In this document: positions 7,501 to 15,725 of the stretch, in pieces
Layout: the number at the start of each line of letters is the position of its first letter
Numbering within the stretch: position 1 is the first letter of the stretch
Assembly: GCA_030536165.1 (NCBI GenBank)
Contig: JAUNQM010000014.1
Span: 1 to 17,107 of the forward strand
DNA: 17,107 nucleotides
DNA from: Prevotellaceae bacterium
Lineage (GTDB): Bacteria; Bacteroidota; Bacteroidia; Bacteroidales; Bacteroidaceae
Direction of reading: 5' to 3'
Made by a program: the position numbers and the translations under genes
Notes under the pieces: model-generated
Told to the model about the DNA's origin: nothing
The model's database searches: none
What the model saw: only the letters and a program-made list of their open reading frames with translations

Positions 7501-7792
7501 GGGGGGAATTGTAGCAAGGCGTATGCCGATGTGTCGTTTCATCAATGATTGATATATGTCAACAATTTGCACATTTCCTCGCATGTACGGAAACATTTTT
7601 ACAAAAAAGCAGGACTTTTAATCAAAAACGACTCATATTTGCATCGGAAACGCTCGCTCGCGCGCGTGCGTTATATAATAAGGTGTCGTGGCATGCAACA
7701 TTTACAATGTGCAAGCAGTATTTGGCACTCTTATAAAGCCCCCTGTAAAAAAAAAGTACACCATTGAGGGAGCAAGTAATGTGTTTTTTATT
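7501..7792. other. Gene-free leader region of the pectin methylesterase
   Basis: The gene-free stretch from 7428 to 7828 holds the terminator, the second GC/AT-alternating repeat and the promoter box. Between 7687 and 7792 I see only an A-run (7747-7755) and no clear operator. The short plus-strand ORFs in 7545-7767 lie across the repeat and have no gene-like features. Confidence 0.6.
7608..7686. repeat. GC/AT-alternating repeat, copy B
   Basis: Shares block order with copy A: GCAGGACTTTT, then TCAAA, CTCATA, a CG/TG-alternating run (7650-7670) and an identical 15-bp end TATATAATAAGGTGT at 7672-7686. Copy B has an extra AT-rich segment in the middle. It ends about 107 bp before the -7 box of the pectin methylesterase gene, close to the 103 bp seen for copy A and the outer-membrane gene. 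Confidence 0.6.
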
Positions 7793-7800
7793 TATATTTG
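7793..7800 (+). promoter_or_regulatory. Bacteroidetes -7 box (TATATTTG) for the pectin methylesterase
   Basis: TATATTTG followed by CAACG fits TAnnTTTG. It predicts a leader of only about 20-25 nt before the ATG at 7829. No -33 element at the usual spacing is clear. Confidence 0.6.
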
Positions 7801-7828
7801 CAACGTGTTATACTGAAACTAAAATTTT

Positions 7829-10800
7829 ATGATTATGAAAAAGGTCATTACATTATTGTGTGTGTTATTTATGTGCTGCCTTTATGTCAGTGCAGCATCG
7901 CCAGTGGTTGATAAGCCGATAACCATCAAGTGGGCTTTCAATACTGGCACTGATGGGCAAGTGGCTGTGATTTCAGAGCCTGACTACATTTCTACAGACT
8001 ATGTCAGTGTAGGCAGTGGACTCTCGTACGCAGGTACGAAATCTGTGACTGAAGACAACGTGACATACGTGCAGACAGGTTTCCAGCCCGCTAACCAGGA
8101 TGGAAGTGCAGCAGAGACGAATGCCGTAAAGTTTATGTTCAAGACAAAAACCGGCATTACGTTCACACCGACAAAGGTGTCGTTCCGTACATATCGACAC
8201 GGCACCGATGGTGGTAAACTCGATGTGGCATGGCAATCGGGTGAGACGTCGAAGACCCTTGCAACAGCTATTGTCCCTATGCGTAACAATACGACAAGCA
8301 GCAAGGACTACGACACGGCAAAGAGTTATTGGGAAACAACAAGCGTTGGCGTTGATGCCTATGAAGGCGAAAGTGGACTGGCAATCTACCTCTACAGCCT
8401 GGGCAATACGAAGCAGGTATCGTATGGCGACATAACGATTGAGGGCGTGTTGAATGGCGAGATTGCCGATGTGAAGACATACGCACTCACGACAAATGTC
8501 AATCCTTCAGACGCAGGAACCGTTACGACGAAGCCTGTTGGGCAGGTGTTTGACGAAGGCACAGAGATTACTCTCACACAGACACGTAACTTCGGATATA
8601 AGTTCCGCAATTGGACAGACAAGGACGGCAACGTGCTTGGCGCTGACGACACATACACCTTTATTATAAATAAGGATGAGGAGATAACGGCAAACTACGA
8701 CGTGATACCTACATATCAACTGACAGTCGAGGCAACAAACGGTGCGAAGGAATACATGGTTACGCCTGACCCTGCGCCAGAGATTGTTGGGCAGAAGAAT
8801 ATGTATGAGGAGGGCACGACGGTGACACTGTCAGCCTCAAACAATCCGATACTCACATTCGCATCGTGGAACAACGGCGAAACTTCGGGCAATATACAGG
8901 TGGTAATGGATGCCGACAAGACTGTGACGGCAAACTATAATGCTATCGACTTCATTGCAGGTTGGGACTTCTATGTAAGTGGCAACAATGGTCGTGTGGC
9001 TGACTTTGCTGCTGAAGACAACGATGCCGATGCACTTATACTGCGCAATGCTGACGGCACAACAACCAGCTGGCTCGACAAGAGTCAGATGGCTGCAAGC
9101 GGATATGAAGGCAAGCCTGCCGCTGTGAATTGGAAAGCATTGACTGATAAATATTACTACCAGACAAAGGTAAATGCCTCTGCCTTCACCGACATCACGG
9201 TTCAGGCCGAAATGCTCTATAACTACAACGCATACCAAACCCAAATACTGGAATACTCGTTGGACAACAAGACGTGGTATGAGGTTTCACGCATTACGAT
9301 TGATGGCGTGAAGAAATGGACGCCTATCGTGGGCACGCTTCCTGCGGAGTGCAATAACAAGTCGGAAGTATATCTTCGTTGGATTCCTGACTATACGTCA
9401 AAGATTGATGGAACATCAGCAACAAACGACGGAACATCAATCACGGCAATCTATGTTACAGGCAAGGCTCGTCCTGTCGACGATGGTAAGGAGCCAGAAC
9501 TCGTGTCGTCAGTGCCAGAGGCAGATGCTGAGAATGCTTCGATTGCAGGTAAGATTGTGCTGAACTTCTCTGAAAAGGTTGTGCTTGCAGATGGTGCATA
9601 CGCCATGCTCAACAATGAAAAGATAGAAGGCACGGCTACGAATCAGACCGTAACATTTGCATACAAGGGTCTCGACTACGATGATAGCTATACGTTCATC
9701 CTCCCTGCCAACTCTGTGCTTGACCTCATGGGCAATCCTTGCACAAAGGCTGTGGTCATTAACTTCACTACGAAGAGCCGTAGTGCTGTGACTAAGGGTA
9801 AATATGACTTCATTGTGCCTGATATGGGTACATTCAAGGAGGCTATCGCTGCCGCAAACAAACGCACAGATAAGTCTGTACGCTACCGCATCTTCGTTAA
9901 GCAAGGCGATTATCTTGTTGAGGGCGATGATGGTGCAAAAGTGACTGGCTATAGTGGAGAGACTTATCCATCGCCAACGACAACCGTGTCTGCGCCTAAT
10001 GTGTCAATCATTGGCGAGGGTATGGACAATACTCAGCTTCGCAATCAGTGTGACAACTGGGCAGATATTGAGTCGCTTCACAGGGCAGAGTTTGTTTACC
10101 TGACAACGGCTGCAAACAATACCTACGTGCAAGACATCACTTTCCGCAGTGGTCACAAGCTTGGCGACGGTCGTTGCGCTGCACTTGAAGACTATGGCAA
10201 CAAGAATATCTTCAAGAACTTCCGTATGTGGGGAACGCAGGACACTTATTATTCACGCAACGGACGTATGTACTTTGAGACATCAGCCCTCCACGGAAGT
10301 GTAGATTATCTTTGCGGCGGTGGAGATGTAGTTTATAACCAATGTGACCTTGTGATTGAACGCGATGGTTCTGTGCTTTGTGCTCCTGCTCAGGCACGCA
10401 AATATGGTTATGTATTCATTGATTGTACGGTTAAGAGTGCTAATCCTTCGCAATACAAGAACTATACCCTCGGTCGTCCGTGGGGTAGCGGAACACCTGC
10501 TGCTATCTACATCAACACAACTATGGATGTGGTTGCAAGTGCTGCTGGTTGGGATGAGATGAGTGGCGGCTATCCACTTCGCTTTGCTGAATATGGCACA
10601 AAGACAACATCGGGAACGCTCATCGACCTAAGTCAGCGCAAGACTGTCTTTGGCGATGGACACACAAACAATCCAATTCTTTCAGCCGAAGAAGCTAAGC
10701 AATATACGGTTACAAATGTGCTTGGAGGCGATGACGATTGGAATCCACAGTATTATACAGAGCAGGCACCGGTTCCTTCGAATGTTGTTCTCGAGGGTAG

Positions 10801-11119
10801 CTCTTTGACTTGGGACAACAGCGATTACGTGTTCTGCTGGGCAGTCTGCAAAGATGGTTACGTTGTTGATTTCACAACTACGCCTAACTACACTATCGAC
10901 TTGCCAAATCGTTGCACTTGGTCAGTCCGCGCAGCTAACGAGATGGGTGGACTTGGCGAAGCCGTAGAAGCAACTGTTGCAGATGGCATAGAAGATGTAA
11001 ATACAGAAAAGGCATCATCAGCCACATACGACATTCGCGGATATAAAGTAGCTTCGCCACACAAAGGCCAAGTCTATATCCAGAACTCAAAGAAGTACAT
11101 ATCATCGCAAGGAAGATAA
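7829..11119 (+). CDS. Secreted multidomain pectin methylesterase (CE8)
   Basis: A 1096-residue exported enzyme predicted to remove methyl esters from homogalacturonan, opening pectin to lyases and polygalacturonases. A signal peptide spans residues 1-23. Residues about 30-207 are a beta-sandwich-like region; 218-291 and 296-371 are two InlB-B-type repeats, each ending in TANY; about 375-546 is a second beta-rich, possibly carbohydrate-binding region; 555-649 is an Ig-like (SbsA/Big_5-type) domain. The catalytic beta-helix is about 656-985, with GTQDTYY (Q804, D805), GSVDYLCGGGD (D826) and LGRPW (R883), the CE8 acid/base, nucleophile and arginine. The helix is followed by a fibronectin-like stretch and a tail YDIRGYKV...KKYISSQGR, common at the C-terminus of secreted Prevotella/Bacteroides proteins. 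The start could equally be the ATG at 7835 (MKKVITLL). It pairs functionally with the GH43 gene upstream. Confidence 0.92.
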   Translation: MIMKKVITLLCVLFMCCLYVSAASPVVDKPITIKWAFNTGTDGQVAVISEPDYISTDYVSVGSGLSYAGTKSVTEDNVTYVQTGFQPANQDGSAAETNAVKFMFKTKTGITFTPTKVSFRTYRHGTDGGKLDVAWQSGETSKTLATAIVPMRNNTTSSKDYDTAKSYWETTSVGVDAYEGESGLAIYLYSLGNTKQVSYGDITIEGVLNGEIADVKTYALTTNVNPSDAGTVTTKPVGQVFDEGTEITLTQTRNFGYKFRNWTDKDGNVLGADDTYTFIINKDEEITANYDVIPTYQLTVEATNGAKEYMVTPDPAPEIVGQKNMYEEGTTVTLSASNNPILTFASWNNGETSGNIQVVMDADKTVTANYNAIDFIAGWDFYVSGNNGRVADFAAEDNDADALILRNADGTTTSWLDKSQMAASGYEGKPAAVNWKALTDKYYYQTKVNASAFTDITVQAEMLYNYNAYQTQILEYSLDNKTWYEVSRITIDGVKKWTPIVGTLPAECNNKSEVYLRWIPDYTSKIDGTSATNDGTSITAIYVTGKARPVDDGKEPELVSSVPEADAENASIAGKIVLNFSEKVVLADGAYAMLNNEKIEGTATNQTVTFAYKGLDYDDSYTFILPANSVLDLMGNPCTKAVVINFTTKSRSAVTKGKYDFIVPDMGTFKEAIAAANKRTDKSVRYRIFVKQGDYLVEGDDGAKVTGYSGETYPSPTTTVSAPNVSIIGEGMDNTQLRNQCDNWADIESLHRAEFVYLTTAANNTYVQDITFRSGHKLGDGRCAALEDYGNKNIFKNFRMWGTQDTYYSRNGRMYFETSALHGSVDYLCGGGDVVYNQCDLVIERDGSVLCAPAQARKYGYVFIDCTVKSANPSQYKNYTLGRPWGSGTPAAIYINTTMDVVASAAGWDEMSGGYPLRFAEYGTKTTSGTLIDLSQRKTVFGDGHTNNPILSAEEAKQYTVTNVLGGDDDWNPQYYTEQAPVPSNVVLEGSSLTWDNSDYVFCWAVCKDGYVVDFTTTPNYTIDLPNRCTWSVRAANEMGGLGEAVEATVADGIEDVNTEKASSATYDIRGYKVASPHKGQVYIQNSKKYISSQGR

Positions 11120-11145
11120 ATATTCATATTTAAGAAAAAAAATGC

Positions 11146-11153
11146 TAACTTTG
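11146..11153 (+). promoter_or_regulatory. Bacteroidetes -7 box (TAACTTTG) for the HAD lipoprotein gene
   Basis: TAACTTTG followed by CAAAAG, 56 bp before the ATG at 11210. It implies that the phosphatase gene is transcribed separately from the pectin methylesterase, whose stop is only 27 bp upstream. Confidence 0.65.
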
Positions 11154-11166
11154 CAAAAGTTATTGC

Positions 11167-11188
11167 ATTTGCATGTGCGTATGCAAAT
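11167..11188. promoter_or_regulatory. Inverted repeat in the leader of the HAD lipoprotein gene
   Basis: Perfect 8-bp arms ATTTGCAT (11167-11174) and ATGCAAAT (11181-11188) around 6 bases. It lies just downstream of the -7 box, so it could be an operator near the transcription start or a leader hairpin. No regulator gene is nearby. Confidence 0.5.
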
Positions 11189-11209
11189 AATCAAAGAGCC
11201 AACAAAACT

Positions 11210-12667
11210 ATGGAAACAAAGTTTATAGTGAAATTTGCCAGATACATGTTTGCAGTCACACTATCGTTTTTGTGTGCTTGTACAAATGATGATGACGATG
11301 TAAACAACAATACGGTGCTACATTTGCGACATCAGGACTGGGCACCAGATGTGCGTGCAGGGCTCAATGATTTTATGGACGACTGTGCGGGAATGAAAAA
11401 TGCTTATGTTGTGTTTGATTTCGACAACACCTGCTCTATATTCGATATCGAGGAGCAATTGGCAATCTATCAGTTGGAAACAATGAGTTTTGCAATGAAT
11501 CCCGACCAACTTGCACAAGTACTTGCCTCTGGACTTGACAATGCTCCCGCAGAGTGCAACAACTGGATACATGACATCACCTCTGCATATTCTCACTTGT
11601 ATGACAAATACGGTCCTTTCACACCAGATGGTCTGAATGAAGCATCCATCGAGACCGTACACGCTGACCCTGAATGGATTGAATTTGCAACAAAAATGCG
11701 TGCCATGTACGACAGAGTCGGAGAATGGGCAAGCATCGACGACTCGTACAATTGGATATTATACTGGTTCTGCGGAATGACTGAAAAGCAAGTGTACGAC
11801 ATTGCATATGAGTCCCACAAAAAATACGGTGCTGTAAACACATCTGTCGAGACATGGATAAGTCCTGCCGAACTGACTTCACAGGTCGGACAGGTCAGCG
11901 TATCGTGGACAAGAGGTGTACAGGTAAGCGAAAACATCCGTGAACTATGGAAATGTCTCGACAAAAACGGCATTGATGTATGGGTATGCTCCGCTTCTGG
12001 AATCGCACAGATTGAGGCTGCCGTCGATGCTTTCGGGCTCAAAGATTACTGCACTGGTGTTCTTGCAATGACTATATCATCGGACAATGCAGGAATATAC
12101 ACCAATTCATACGACTTCACTTCGGGGTATGCAGCCATACCTACTGCTAACGGGTGGAGCAAAGGTAAACTGGCAACAAAGGCTCAGACTGCAGGCCCAG
12201 GCAAGGTGACAGCCATTCTCAACTCGATTGCACCATTGTATGGGGGTGCTACACCTCTTGCGGGATTTATGGACTCAACGGGAGATTTCAATTTCTGCAC
12301 GGAATTTGCATCTCTGCGCACAGTAGTGTGCTTCAACCGTGCCAACCGCAAGATAACAGATGGTGGTGGTTTGATTGCGGAAGTTGCAATGTATGAGAAA
12401 GATAATTTAGGCTATGATTATGCTTCGGCTGTAAAGGCGCACGACACATACTATCTCCTTCAAGGAAGGGACGAAAATGGGTTGCGTGCATTCCGCAGTT
12501 CCAACCTCACTCTCCGATTTGGTTCAAACGAGGAAAAGTTGTTTGCCAACAAGGACAACGAAGCACAACTGGCAGAGATGATTCAGGGGAAACTGACCAT
12601 AAAAGAGGCTATCAACCGCTTCTCTATCAATTTCCTGAGCGAATACAACGGGTATCACAGCAGGTGA
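11210..12667 (+). CDS. HAD-superfamily phosphatase, predicted surface or periplasmic lipoprotein
   Basis: A 485-residue exported lipoprotein with a haloacid-dehalogenase phosphatase domain. The N-terminus METKFIVKFARYMFAVTLSFLCAC ends in a lipobox with Cys24, followed by TNDDDDD-like acidic residues; an acidic patch soon after the cysteine is like the lipoprotein export signal that sends Bacteroidetes lipoproteins to the cell surface. HAD motif I is VFDFDNTCSIFD (nucleophile D70, D72), motif II is VCSASG (S261), motif III is a Lys in GWSKGK (K318 or K320) and motif IV is FMDSTGDFN (D355, D359). The set is complete, so it should be an active phosphomonoesterase. The arrangement is closest to phosphoserine/phosphorylcholine phosphatase types, but the substrate is unknown. 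It has its own promoter box. Confidence 0.82.
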   Translation: METKFIVKFARYMFAVTLSFLCACTNDDDDVNNNTVLHLRHQDWAPDVRAGLNDFMDDCAGMKNAYVVFDFDNTCSIFDIEEQLAIYQLETMSFAMNPDQLAQVLASGLDNAPAECNNWIHDITSAYSHLYDKYGPFTPDGLNEASIETVHADPEWIEFATKMRAMYDRVGEWASIDDSYNWILYWFCGMTEKQVYDIAYESHKKYGAVNTSVETWISPAELTSQVGQVSVSWTRGVQVSENIRELWKCLDKNGIDVWVCSASGIAQIEAAVDAFGLKDYCTGVLAMTISSDNAGIYTNSYDFTSGYAAIPTANGWSKGKLATKAQTAGPGKVTAILNSIAPLYGGATPLAGFMDSTGDFNFCTEFASLRTVVCFNRANRKITDGGGLIAEVAMYEKDNLGYDYASAVKAHDTYYLLQGRDENGLRAFRSSNLTLRFGSNEEKLFANKDNEAQLAEMIQGKLTIKEAINRFSINFLSEYNGYHSR

Positions 12668-12699
12668 TTTATAAATGTAATAGCACACAGGTGCAGAGG

Positions 12700-12707
12700 T
12701 ACCTTTG
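12700..12707 (+). promoter_or_regulatory. Bacteroidetes -7 box (TACCTTTG) upstream of the 809-residue exported protein
   Basis: TACCTTTG followed by ACATG, about 80 bp before the ATG at 12790. It is consistent with a separate transcript. No -33 element is clear. Confidence 0.55.
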
Positions 12708-12789
12708 ACATGTCTTGTTAGGATTTTTGCTTGTTTTCTAAACGCAGCACTAAGATAAGTAAAAAATCTGACATGACAAAATCTTGAAC

Positions 12790-15219
12790 ATGCCCAGGAT
12801 ATTAAAAAGAAATATTTACAATAGTGTTGCGGAATTAAAGAAAGATATGAACCAAGAGTTCGGTACTAAGTCTGATAGGATTTTAAGAGGTATTATAACG
12901 GTAATCATTTTGCTTGCAATAACCTTGCCAGTTTCTTCACAGGGAGTCAGGGTATGGCAGAATGGTGGTTACAGAGACTTTGGCGCATCTACATCTGACA
13001 GTATTACATTCTCAAACACACCAACCCAGAGTGTCTCTGTCTGGCAGGATGGAATAAGCAAGGATTACTCTGCATATTCAGTTGACAGTATGACTTTCTT
13101 CAGTGAGCAAGCCATTCCGGATATAGAATATGAATACACCGATATCGACCTCGAAAACTATATCTATCCAAGCGCAGATGCAAAAATCAACCCAAATCTG
13201 GCGGAGTTCAACATTGACAAAGATGAGGTGGTTTCATTCGACTCCATCAACAACATCGCAGTTCTGCGTTTTGCAGGATCAGTTCCAAAACTCTATCGAG
13301 GCTCCATTGTGCCTTTGATTTATAATGACATTGCCCGTGCACTCTTCGTGCTTGAGGTTCAGGTTGACGGAAAGACAGCAACCATACATTACCGCAAAGC
13401 ACAGATTACGGAGATTTTCTTCAACCAGACAATCCATATCAGCAGCGAGGAGGAAGCGATGACCCGTAGCACCACTCGCGACTATGACGGCAAATTCCTC
13501 AGCAGACTTAAACTTTTGAATATGTTAGGTGGAGGACTGAATATAACGATTGACGATTGCAGCATCAATTTCGACGACACTAAGTTTGACCTTACATTCG
13601 GAAACTTCTTACTTTTCTACGGAAAAAGTCTTAACTGTCCTTTCCGCCGTCTCACTGCAGTGCTTGGCGGAGACGTTGTTGCCAAAGGTTCGTTCGAGAT
13701 GGAACCATCTTTCCAGGCAACAAAGGGATGGTGCAAAGACCTGAAGCAGAGTGTCGTAAGAATCCGAAAAATTATATTTATTTATGGTATTCCTGTTGAT
13801 ATCGACTTCAATATAGATGTCTGTGCCGACCTGAACATCCAGTCAAAGATTTCAAGAGCCTTCTACTATGCACGGGATGTTGGTGCAACACTCAAGGTTA
13901 ATGTAGGTGCAGAATACGATTTTGAGACAGGCAAGTTGATTCCGCTCAACAAATTAGAGTTCACACCAGTTGATGCAAATTCTGAAATGAGAAATCTCCC
14001 CGAAAATCTCCACATGACATTCGACGCATCAATATTCCCACGTTTCAAAATTTATTTCTATGAATTCAAGTGGGCAGGATGGGGGTGTGACTTTAAGCCT
14101 ATCTTCGAAAAACTCCAGTTCGACTCAATGAAGAAGGATGGTCACCTCTTCTTCAGTTCAACATTCTCTCTTGGTTCAAGCCTCAAGGGATTCATGTATG
14201 TATGGGATTGGGACAAAAACTGCAATAAATACCTTGCAGAAAGCCCGACTTTCGAAAAGATATGGTTTGCCCACAAAAGTCCTAATGACATTGAGGAAGA
14301 TGTGGATGCCATCTGTGAACGCCTCAACTTTGGTGGTCAGAGCAAGACTTCTTTCACAGTTACTGACCTTGTCTGTGAATGGAACCAGAAATCGATTGTG
14401 CCACCTGCAGCAGAAGAGATGTCTATTGAAGTAGAGAGATTCGGCACACTTCCTGATCCGAACATCAATCCAGAATACTATGATGAAAAGATGGGTGGTG
14501 GAGATTTTAATGGCAAGACCCACGCAGCAGCTGAAAACGCATGGTATTCTCAAGGAATAGACTATTTCAGATTAAACAAGGAAGGCAAGGCCGACGTTCC
14601 GTTCAAAGTTGACACTCCGGCAGGAGAAGATTTCAAACTTGTGGCTCGTATTCTTGATGGCAACGGAGATGTCATAAAAGAAGTAGAACACCCGACACAA
14701 TCTGGTTTCAAACACTATAAATGTGTTCAGACATTAGTAGCAGCAGGTAAATCCGTAAAATTCGAACTCGAGGTAAAAGACTACGGTGCTTGGGTACACG
14801 AGGTTTGTCCAAACTTCCCAGATGATAATATAACCCGTAACGATGTTATATTCGATCACGGAAACATATCAGGTTATATGATTATTGACGGCATAAGTTA
14901 TCCAAGTAGTACATTCTTTGGCTGCGGTGATTACCAGTGCCAGACTGTTCCAGCACCACTCCGACCAGGAGAAGGTCGCAAATCCACTATGAGTGAAGCT
15001 CTCGACTTCAGCCGTTGGGCAGCCGACAAATTAGGTCTAAGCACTGAAGGGGCAAGATATTACAATACAGAATGGAATGGCTATCCAGCAACCGTATGCG
15101 CAATGCCCGATGGAGGTGGCACTTGGACATATGTCGGTAATTTCATGGCAAAAATTGAAGGCGGAGAAGTAACCATAACAACTGATAGCTTCAGAATAAT
15201 TGAAGACGAAGAAGAGTAG
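12790..15219 (+). CDS. Large exported protein of unknown function with two VWQDG...VDSMTF repeats
   Basis: A protein of 809 residues from the ATG at 12790. An in-frame TTG lies two codons earlier, and an ATG at 12847 (MNQEFGTKSDRIL) would give a more ordinary signal peptide, so the start is uncertain. Residues about 34-50 (ITVIILLAITLPVSSQG) are the hydrophobic core of a signal peptide or anchor. Immediately after it come two tandem repeats, VRVWQNGGYRDF...SDSITF and VSVWQDGISKDY...VDSMTF, a motif seen at the N-terminus of many Bacteroidetes surface proteins. The rest is beta-rich without motifs I can assign; the C-terminal quarter has several cysteines (VCPNFPDD, FFGCGDYQCQ) and ends in an acidic tail, EDEEE. 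I do not recognise a function. It follows the HAD lipoprotein by 122 bp and ends in a strong terminator. Confidence 0.8.
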   Translation: MPRILKRNIYNSVAELKKDMNQEFGTKSDRILRGIITVIILLAITLPVSSQGVRVWQNGGYRDFGASTSDSITFSNTPTQSVSVWQDGISKDYSAYSVDSMTFFSEQAIPDIEYEYTDIDLENYIYPSADAKINPNLAEFNIDKDEVVSFDSINNIAVLRFAGSVPKLYRGSIVPLIYNDIARALFVLEVQVDGKTATIHYRKAQITEIFFNQTIHISSEEEAMTRSTTRDYDGKFLSRLKLLNMLGGGLNITIDDCSINFDDTKFDLTFGNFLLFYGKSLNCPFRRLTAVLGGDVVAKGSFEMEPSFQATKGWCKDLKQSVVRIRKIIFIYGIPVDIDFNIDVCADLNIQSKISRAFYYARDVGATLKVNVGAEYDFETGKLIPLNKLEFTPVDANSEMRNLPENLHMTFDASIFPRFKIYFYEFKWAGWGCDFKPIFEKLQFDSMKKDGHLFFSSTFSLGSSLKGFMYVWDWDKNCNKYLAESPTFEKIWFAHKSPNDIEEDVDAICERLNFGGQSKTSFTVTDLVCEWNQKSIVPPAAEEMSIEVERFGTLPDPNINPEYYDEKMGGGDFNGKTHAAAENAWYSQGIDYFRLNKEGKADVPFKVDTPAGEDFKLVARILDGNGDVIKEVEHPTQSGFKHYKCVQTLVAAGKSVKFELEVKDYGAWVHEVCPNFPDDNITRNDVIFDHGNISGYMIIDGISYPSSTFFGCGDYQCQTVPAPLRPGEGRKSTMSEALDFSRWAADKLGLSTEGARYYNTEWNGYPATVCAMPDGGGTWTYVGNFMAKIEGGEVTITTDSFRIIEDEEE

Positions 15220-15247
15220 AATCCAAAAATTGGATGTTATAAATTAC

Positions 15248-15277
15248 CGGCAGGTACCAAAGAGTGCCTGCCGTTTT
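15248..15277 (+). terminator. Rho-independent terminator after the 809-residue protein
   Basis: A 10-bp stem (15248-15257 with 15264-15273, one G-U pair) with a 6-base loop, followed by TTTT. It begins 29 bp after the stop codon at 15219. Confidence 0.85.
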
Positions 15278-15284
15278 CTATTAG

Positions 15285-15554
15285 GGAAATAATTACTCGG
15301 CTGTCTCGGAACACGACAACGGCTCCTCGCTGGAAAAGTCTACGCTCCAGTTCTCCACTACAGACAAGATCCCGACAAGTCAGGAACTTGCTTTCGTGGT
15401 CGAGGACGTGCAAGGCAACACCTATGTCATTGGGCAGAAAGAGGCTCCCTACCCGATGGTAGAGATTGAGACAAAGATTGACAGCAAGGAGAATGTAAAG
15501 GTAGTAAAAGTGGTATTTTCGGCAAGAAAATTCCTTATTCCATTCTCTATGTAG
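15285..15554 (+). pseudogene. 5'-truncated ORF remnant of an unidentified protein
   Basis: An open frame of 89 codons runs from just after an in-frame TAG (15282-15284) to a TAG at 15552-15554, without a start codon at its beginning. The translation starts GNNYSAVSEHDNGSSLEK, continues through IPTSQELAFVVEDVQGNTYVIG and ends ARKFLIPFSM. It has protein-like composition and balanced codon use, and the stretch QELAFVVEDVQGNTYVIGQK has the look of a real folded domain. It starts directly behind the neighbour's terminator, as if the front of a gene had been deleted. It resembles small Bacteroidales proteins of phage-like regions, but that is recall and unverified. Confidence 0.5.
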
Positions 15555-15606
15555 AAAAAAACGCTATTTTTTACTTGTTTTTTTAACTTGTTACAATATT
15601 ATTTAG

Positions 15607-15614
15607 TACCTTTG
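15607..15614 (+). promoter_or_regulatory. Bacteroidetes -7 box (TACCTTTG) for the ATPase gene
   Basis: TACCTTTG followed by CAGTG lies 43 bp before the ancestral ATG at 15657, so the promoter still points at the broken 5' end. A CTTG at 15587-15590 is too close for a standard -33 element. Confidence 0.6.
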
Positions 15615-15656
15615 CAGTGAATTTTTATTTAACATGTTAAAGAAATATTCAGTAAA

Positions 15657-15725
15657 ATGGGTATAAAACGTGATTTCTAAACGTGATTCTACCTCCAACA
15701 GCTAATTGACAGCAAAGGTAATGGG
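15657..15725 (+). pseudogene. Broken native 5' end of the AAA_14/DUF4143 ATPase
   Basis: The ATG at 15657 is in frame with the downstream ATPase and reads MGIKRDF, then meets TAA (15678-15680) and TGA (15684-15686). After these, the same frame continues FYLQQLIDSKGNG into MIKIITGVRR. MGIKRDFYLQQLIDSK is what the N-terminus of this ATPase family normally looks like, and removing bases 15678-15689 (12 nt) joins the two parts seamlessly. The gene therefore appears to have been intact until a short duplication put two stops into codons 8-10. Confidence 0.75.
15666..15690 (+). repeat. Imperfect tandem duplication of 13 and 12 bp
   Basis: AAACGTGATTTCT (15666-15678) is followed at once by AAACGTGATTCT (15679-15690), which lacks one T. 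The net insertion of 12 bp keeps the frame but introduces TAA and TGA into the ATPase gene. Confidence 0.85.

Noticed and set aside
7545..7767. Two overlapping plus-strand ORFs before the pectin methylesterase
   Set aside because: They cross repeat copy B and the promoter region in two frames, with no consistent protein character.
12701..12783. TGACATG direct repeat upstream of the 809-residue protein as an operator
   Set aside because: Only 7 bp are shared; this is within what chance gives in AT-rich DNA.
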